A stretch of 7,539 bases of DNA. It comes from an uncultured Caryophanales bacterium (GTDB taxonomy: Bacteria > Bacillota_I > Bacilli_A > RFN20 > CAG-826). Under the pieces are notes generated by a model that saw nothing but the letters and a program-made list of their open reading frames with translations, made no database searches and was not told the DNA's origin. The first letter of the stretch is position 1. Each line of letters opens with the position of its first letter. Of this stretch, positions 4,010 through 7,539 are shown piece by piece. The position numbers were made by a program, and so were the translations under genes. The stretch spans positions 1 to 7,539 of the forward strand of contig CAMOQM010000039.1 of assembly GCA_946622925.1 (NCBI GenBank), given 5' to 3'.

Positions 4010-6382
4010 ATGAAAATGGATTACGCCTCATTATTAAATTCGGCTCAACTCGAAGCCGTTACCACCACCAGCCAACACGTCCGTATTATCGCCGGGGCAG
4101 GATCGGGAAAGACCCGGGTTTTAACTTACCGCATCGCCTATCTAATCGATGAGATGGGGGTGGACCCTCAGGCTATTTTAGCCGTGACTTTTACCAATAA
4201 GGCCGCCACCGAGATGAAGGATAGGGTCGGACGCATCGTGCCCGATGCCGCCCAGTTCCTCCAAGTCTCGACCTTCCACTCTTTCTGTGCCCGTTTCCTT
4301 CGTCACGAAATTGGGAGGCTTGGCTATCCGGCCGGATTTACCATCTTTGATGACGAGGACCAGGAAAAACTAGTTAAGGATATTGGCGAGCTCCATGGCT
4401 ATAAAAAGGCCGACCCGGTTCTAAAAGAAGCCCTCCACTATATTGGGAAAAAGAAAACCCTTGGGTTATATCCCGAAGATGTCCTCGAAAAGGCTAATTT
4501 TACTTTAAGGGATGCTTTTGAATATCTTCGCCAAAACGGCGGACAAGGCGGAATCGGGGGAGCTAGATTTGGCTCTTTCCTCGCCGAAGCCACTTGCTTA
4601 CTTTTCTATTGGGAATACGAAGAGAGGAAAAGGCAGATGCTTTGCCTCGATTTCGATGACCTGATGCTCATGACTTTGAAAATCTTGACCGAATATCCCG
4701 AAGTTCGGGAAAAATGGTCGAGCAAGTTCGAGCATATCCTCGTCGATGAGTTCCAGGATACTAACGATGTCCAGTATGGTTTAATGAAATTACTCTCCAA
4801 TCCTTATACCCATATATATGTAGTTGGCGATCCTGACCAAACCATCTATACCTGGCGCGGGGCTAACCAACGTATAATTTTGAATTTCCCGGTGGACTAT
4901 CCTGATTACATCGATATCGTCTTGAACCGTAATTACCGTTCCACCAAAAAGATATTGGCCGGGGCTAACCGCCTAATCGCCTATAACAAGAAACGCGTTC
5001 CCAAAGATCTCTTTACCGAAGGGGAAGAAGGGGAAGACGTAACCGCTAAGCGTTTCGACTCGGCCCAAGAGGAAGCCAATTACATTTGTTCTTCCATCGT
5101 TAGGCTCGCCGAAAGAAGCACGCCGGCCAATTACCGAAACATCGCCGTTTTATACCGTTCATCATATCTAACTAGGCCTCTTGAATCCGCCTTTGGAGCT
5201 AGTGGTATCCCTTATCGTATCTTTGGTGGATTAAGGTTCTATCAAAGAAAAGAAGTCAAGGACGTGCTAGCGTATTTCCGCCTTTTGCTTAACCCTCTCG
5301 ATGACGTGGCCTTCACCCGTATCTATAACGTTCCTAAGCGGGGTATCGGGGATGCAAGCTTTGCCACTTTGAAACAAGAAGCCGAAAACGCCGGTTTATC
5401 TTTGCTTAATTACGTAGCTAAGCTCGATGAGATACCTAGCGAACTTCCTTCCAGGGTCATAACCAAGTTATTGGTATTGAATAGCCAACTTAATGCGGTT
5501 AAGGCCAAACTTACCGAAAACCTAGAAACCTATGGCTCGGTGCTTAAACAATTCATCACCGAAATCGGTTATTACGAATATATCGCCGATGACCAAGGGA
5601 TAGATGAAGATAGGGCCGAAAACGTCAACGCCTTATTCGATGATATCAATGCTTATATCTCCAATAATCCTGAATCTTCCTTCGAGGAATATTTGCAAAA
5701 TATCGCCTTGCTCACCTCCCAAGATGATATGAATGGGGGCAATTATGTTTCCCTAATGACCATCCACGTGGCTAAAGGGCTAGAATTCGATAATGTCTTC
5801 GTCATGGGGCTAAACCAAGGGGCCTTCCCCTCGGCCCGTTCGATTAACGATACCGGGCGTGATGGCCTAGAAGAGGAAAGACGGTTGGCTTATGTGGCCT
5901 TTACTAGGGCTAAGAAGAAGTTGGTTTTAACCACCAACTCTGGCTATTCCTATGTTTCTTCCGGTTCTTCCGTTCCTTCTCAATTCTTTGAAGAAGCGGG
6001 CTTCCCTTTCCCCAAAGAAAGCACCTTCTCCGCCGTTTACCCAGGCGGATACGCCCAACGTCGAGGAGCTCCCCAAAGCGGATCTTCGTCTTGGAGGAAA
6101 GTCAGCTTCGGTCCCAAGCACGATTTCGATGACGGCGACCATGATGATCCATTCAAGGAAACCATTAAGGTAGCTCCCGTCGAGGAAAAACCCACCAGCA
6201 ACGGTATCACCGATTGGCGGGTTGGTGACCGTCTCCATCACCAAAAATTCGGGGATGGCACCGTTAAAACGATAATTGATGCCAATGTATTTATGGTCGT
6301 ATTCGACGATGGCAGTACCAAAACTTTGGTATCCACCCATCCGATGATAAGCAAAATAAGCAAACCCGGAGGAGTCGCATAA
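4010..6382 (+). CDS. pcrA: ATP-dependent DNA helicase PcrA (UvrD/Rep family, SF1A)
   Basis: A 3'-5' DNA helicase of Gram-positive bacteria acting in nucleotide excision repair, rolling-circle replication, removal of RecA and clearing of replication conflicts. All SF1A motifs are intact: Walker A AGAGSGKT (28-35), Ia AVTFTNKAATEM (58-69), Ib VSTFHSFC, II VDEFQD (245-250), III VGDPDQTIYTWRGA, IV LNRNYRST (305-312), V TIHVAKGLEF (584-593) and VI LAYVAFTRAK (626-635). A disordered, charged linker (about 660-733) leads to a C-terminal Tudor-like domain (735-785, WRVGDRLHHQKFGDGTV) that in PcrA binds RNA polymerase. At 790 residues it is somewhat longer than usual (~720-740). Part of the excess is a Gly-rich insert near 175-185 (QNGGQGGIGGA) in the 1B region. 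The ATG at 4016 (MDYASLLNSAQ) is eight bases after GGGG and fits the family better than the ATG at 4010. It is followed after 3 bases by ligA. Confidence 0.97.
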   Translation: MKMDYASLLNSAQLEAVTTTSQHVRIIAGAGSGKTRVLTYRIAYLIDEMGVDPQAILAVTFTNKAATEMKDRVGRIVPDAAQFLQVSTFHSFCARFLRHEIGRLGYPAGFTIFDDEDQEKLVKDIGELHGYKKADPVLKEALHYIGKKKTLGLYPEDVLEKANFTLRDAFEYLRQNGGQGGIGGARFGSFLAEATCLLFYWEYEERKRQMLCLDFDDLMLMTLKILTEYPEVREKWSSKFEHILVDEFQDTNDVQYGLMKLLSNPYTHIYVVGDPDQTIYTWRGANQRIILNFPVDYPDYIDIVLNRNYRSTKKILAGANRLIAYNKKRVPKDLFTEGEEGEDVTAKRFDSAQEEANYICSSIVRLAERSTPANYRNIAVLYRSSYLTRPLESAFGASGIPYRIFGGLRFYQRKEVKDVLAYFRLLLNPLDDVAFTRIYNVPKRGIGDASFATLKQEAENAGLSLLNYVAKLDEIPSELPSRVITKLLVLNSQLNAVKAKLTENLETYGSVLKQFITEIGYYEYIADDQGIDEDRAENVNALFDDINAYISNNPESSFEEYLQNIALLTSQDDMNGGNYVSLMTIHVAKGLEFDNVFVMGLNQGAFPSARSINDTGRDGLEEERRLAYVAFTRAKKKLVLTTNSGYSYVSSGSSVPSQFFEEAGFPFPKESTFSAVYPGGYAQRRGAPQSGSSSWRKVSFGPKHDFDDGDHDDPFKETIKVAPVEEKPTSNGITDWRVGDRLHHQKFGDGTVKTIIDANVFMVVFDDGSTKTLVSTHPMISKISKPGGVA
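6368..6374 (+). promoter_or_regulatory. Shine-Dalgarno site of ligA
   Basis: GGAGGAG lies in the last codons of pcrA and ends 11 bases before the ligA ATG at 6386. No promoter or terminator is visible between the genes, so ligA is likely translated from the pcrA transcript. Confidence 0.65.
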
Positions 6383-6385
6383 TCT

Positions 6386-7539
6386 ATGGAAAAAGAAGAA
6401 GCCAAAAGAAGAATTGATGAACTGACCGAGCAACTCGATAGATGGACCTACGAGTATTACGTTTTGGATAACCCTAGCGTCGAAGATGCCGTCTTCGACC
6501 GGGCCATGGCCGAGCTTATGATGCTCGAGGAGAAATTCCCCGAGTTCCGTTATAAGACTTCACCTTCCCAACGGGTTGGCGGGGCGGTTTTGGATTCTTT
6601 TGAGAAGATCCCCCATAAACGTTTGATGCTTTCCTTGGGAAATGCCTTTAACGAAGATGATATCCGCGACTTCGATCGGAAGATCAGAATGGCTTTGCAC
6701 AAATCCAAAATCACCTACATGGGGGAAGTCAAAATCGATGGCCTTGGCATTTCTTTGCTCTATGACCAAGGCGTTCTCCAACATTGTGTCACCCGCGGTG
6801 ATGGCAACGTCGGGGAAGATGTAACTAACAACATAATCACCATCCCTTCCATTCCTTTGAAGGTTGCCGAGAAGCGGCCTTTTGAAGTTAGGGGTGAAGT
6901 CTATATGCCCAAAACTTCTTTGGAAAGATTAAATAAGGAAAGGGAGGCTAACGGGGAACCCTTATTTGCTAATGCCAGGAACGCCGCCGCCGGTTCGGTA
7001 AGGCAGCTTGATTCCTCCATCGCCGCTAAGCGTGGCCTTGATGGCTTCTGGTATTACCTAGTTAATGCTAGGGAATTAGGCCAAACCATCCATAGCGAGG
7101 CTTTAAATTATCTCGATACCCTTGGTTTTAGAACCAACCACGAAAGGCGAGTGCTAAACGGGGTGGAAGAAGTCCTTGATTACATTAAGGAATACACCGA
7201 GAAGCGGGAATCGCTAGGCTACGACATCGATGGCTTGGTTTTCAAAGTCGACGATATGGATGCCTATGATATCCTCGGTTATACCGCTAAGACCCCAAAG
7301 TGGGCCATCGCCTATAAGTTCCCACCTCTGGAAGTCACCACCAAATTAAAAGATATCTTCCTTACCGTCGGTAGAACCGGCCGTATTACCCCCAACGCCG
7401 TCCTTGAGCCAGTTAGGGTCCAAGGTTCATTGGTGCAAAGGGCCACCTTGAACAACGAAGAGTTCATCAAGGAAAAAGGTTTGATGATTGGGGATACCGT
7501 CATCTTGAGGAAAGCCGCGGATGTTATTCCTGAGGTCGT
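6386..7539 (+). CDS. ligA: NAD-dependent DNA ligase LigA, N-terminal part (3' end outside window)
   Basis: Seals nicks in DNA in replication and repair, using NAD+ to adenylate its active-site lysine. The frame is open to the window end, giving 384 of about 670 residues. Domain Ia (1-65) is present, with YEYYVLDNP and DAVFD for nicotinamide mononucleotide binding. The nucleotidyltransferase domain follows: TSPSQRVGG, motif I KIDG with catalytic Lys116, TRGDGNVGEDVT, motif III FEVRGEVYM (Glu171), NARNAAAGS (196-204), motif IV YDIDGLVFKV (279-288) and motif V WAIAYKF (306-312). The OB fold begins near TVGRTGRITP (327-336). The zinc finger, helix-hairpin-helix and BRCT domains must lie downstream. 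The position matching E. coli Tyr35 in domain Ia is Phe37 here, a conservative change. It follows pcrA by three bases, the usual Firmicutes pcrA-ligA pair, and needs no own promoter. Confidence 0.97.
   Translation, partial: MEKEEAKRRIDELTEQLDRWTYEYYVLDNPSVEDAVFDRAMAELMMLEEKFPEFRYKTSPSQRVGGAVLDSFEKIPHKRLMLSLGNAFNEDDIRDFDRKIRMALHKSKITYMGEVKIDGLGISLLYDQGVLQHCVTRGDGNVGEDVTNNIITIPSIPLKVAEKRPFEVRGEVYMPKTSLERLNKEREANGEPLFANARNAAAGSVRQLDSSIAAKRGLDGFWYYLVNARELGQTIHSEALNYLDTLGFRTNHERRVLNGVEEVLDYIKEYTEKRESLGYDIDGLVFKVDDMDAYDILGYTAKTPKWAIAYKFPPLEVTTKLKDIFLTVGRTGRITPNAVLEPVRVQGSLVQRATLNNEEFIKEKGLMIGDTVILRKAADVIPEV

Noticed and set aside
5927..6433. 168-codon minus-strand ORF over the end of pcrA and the start of ligA
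   Set aside because: It is antisense to two highly conserved genes, its product has no recognisable features, and it crosses their junction.
1..7539. Search for CRISPR arrays, tRNA/rRNA genes, insertion sequences, riboswitches and attachment sites
   Set aside because: No direct repeat series with spacers, no cloverleaf-like stretch, no transposase-like frame and no non-coding gap long enough to hold one was seen.

Overview
The window is a compact, almost fully coding piece of a bacterial chromosome with intermediate GC by eye. The end of asnS, pcrA next to ligA, strong GGAGG Shine-Dalgarno motifs and many 1-4 base stop/start overlaps point to a low-GC Gram-positive relative. The PcrA motif III spelling (GDPDQTIYTWRGAN) would fit an uncultured Bacilli/Mollicutes-related gut lineage, but that is a guess. 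TGA acts as a stop: three genes end with it in ATGA overlaps, and the conserved proteins use TGG for Trp. The standard code therefore applies, not the Mycoplasma code.

Layout. (1) Bases 1-1743, plus strand: the 3' part of asnS is followed without gaps by a 62-aa single-pass membrane protein, a 164-aa four-helix membrane protein and a 56-aa lipoprotein (1531-1701). A strong intrinsic terminator follows at 1711-1743. (2) Bases 3987-1641, minus strand: an operon of three membrane proteins joined by ATGA overlaps. In order they are a 317-aa polytopic protein (perhaps DUF2232/YybS-like), a 201-aa membrane-anchored protein with a Pro/Tyr/Gln/Asn-rich repeat tail, and a 229-aa three-helix protein. 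Its terminator hairpin contains the last gene's stop codon. (3) Bases 3959-4009: a short divergent promoter region with a 16-bp dyad between or inside the two proposed promoters. (4) Bases 4010-7539, plus strand: pcrA (complete) and ligA (cut by the window end), spaced 3 bp apart, a known pairing in Firmicutes for DNA repair and replication.

The most unusual structure is the convergent junction at 1641-1743. The two operons are interlocked: each has its terminator inside the other operon's last coding sequence. The plus-strand terminator starts 9 bases after the stop of the small lipoprotein ORF, which supports that ORF as a real operon end. No mobile element, CRISPR array, tRNA or rRNA was seen. 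Apart from the partly described promoter gap, no non-coding stretch exceeds 300 bases. I found no clear new multi-gene system. The two sets of unrecognised membrane/lipoprotein genes are the best candidates for new biology.
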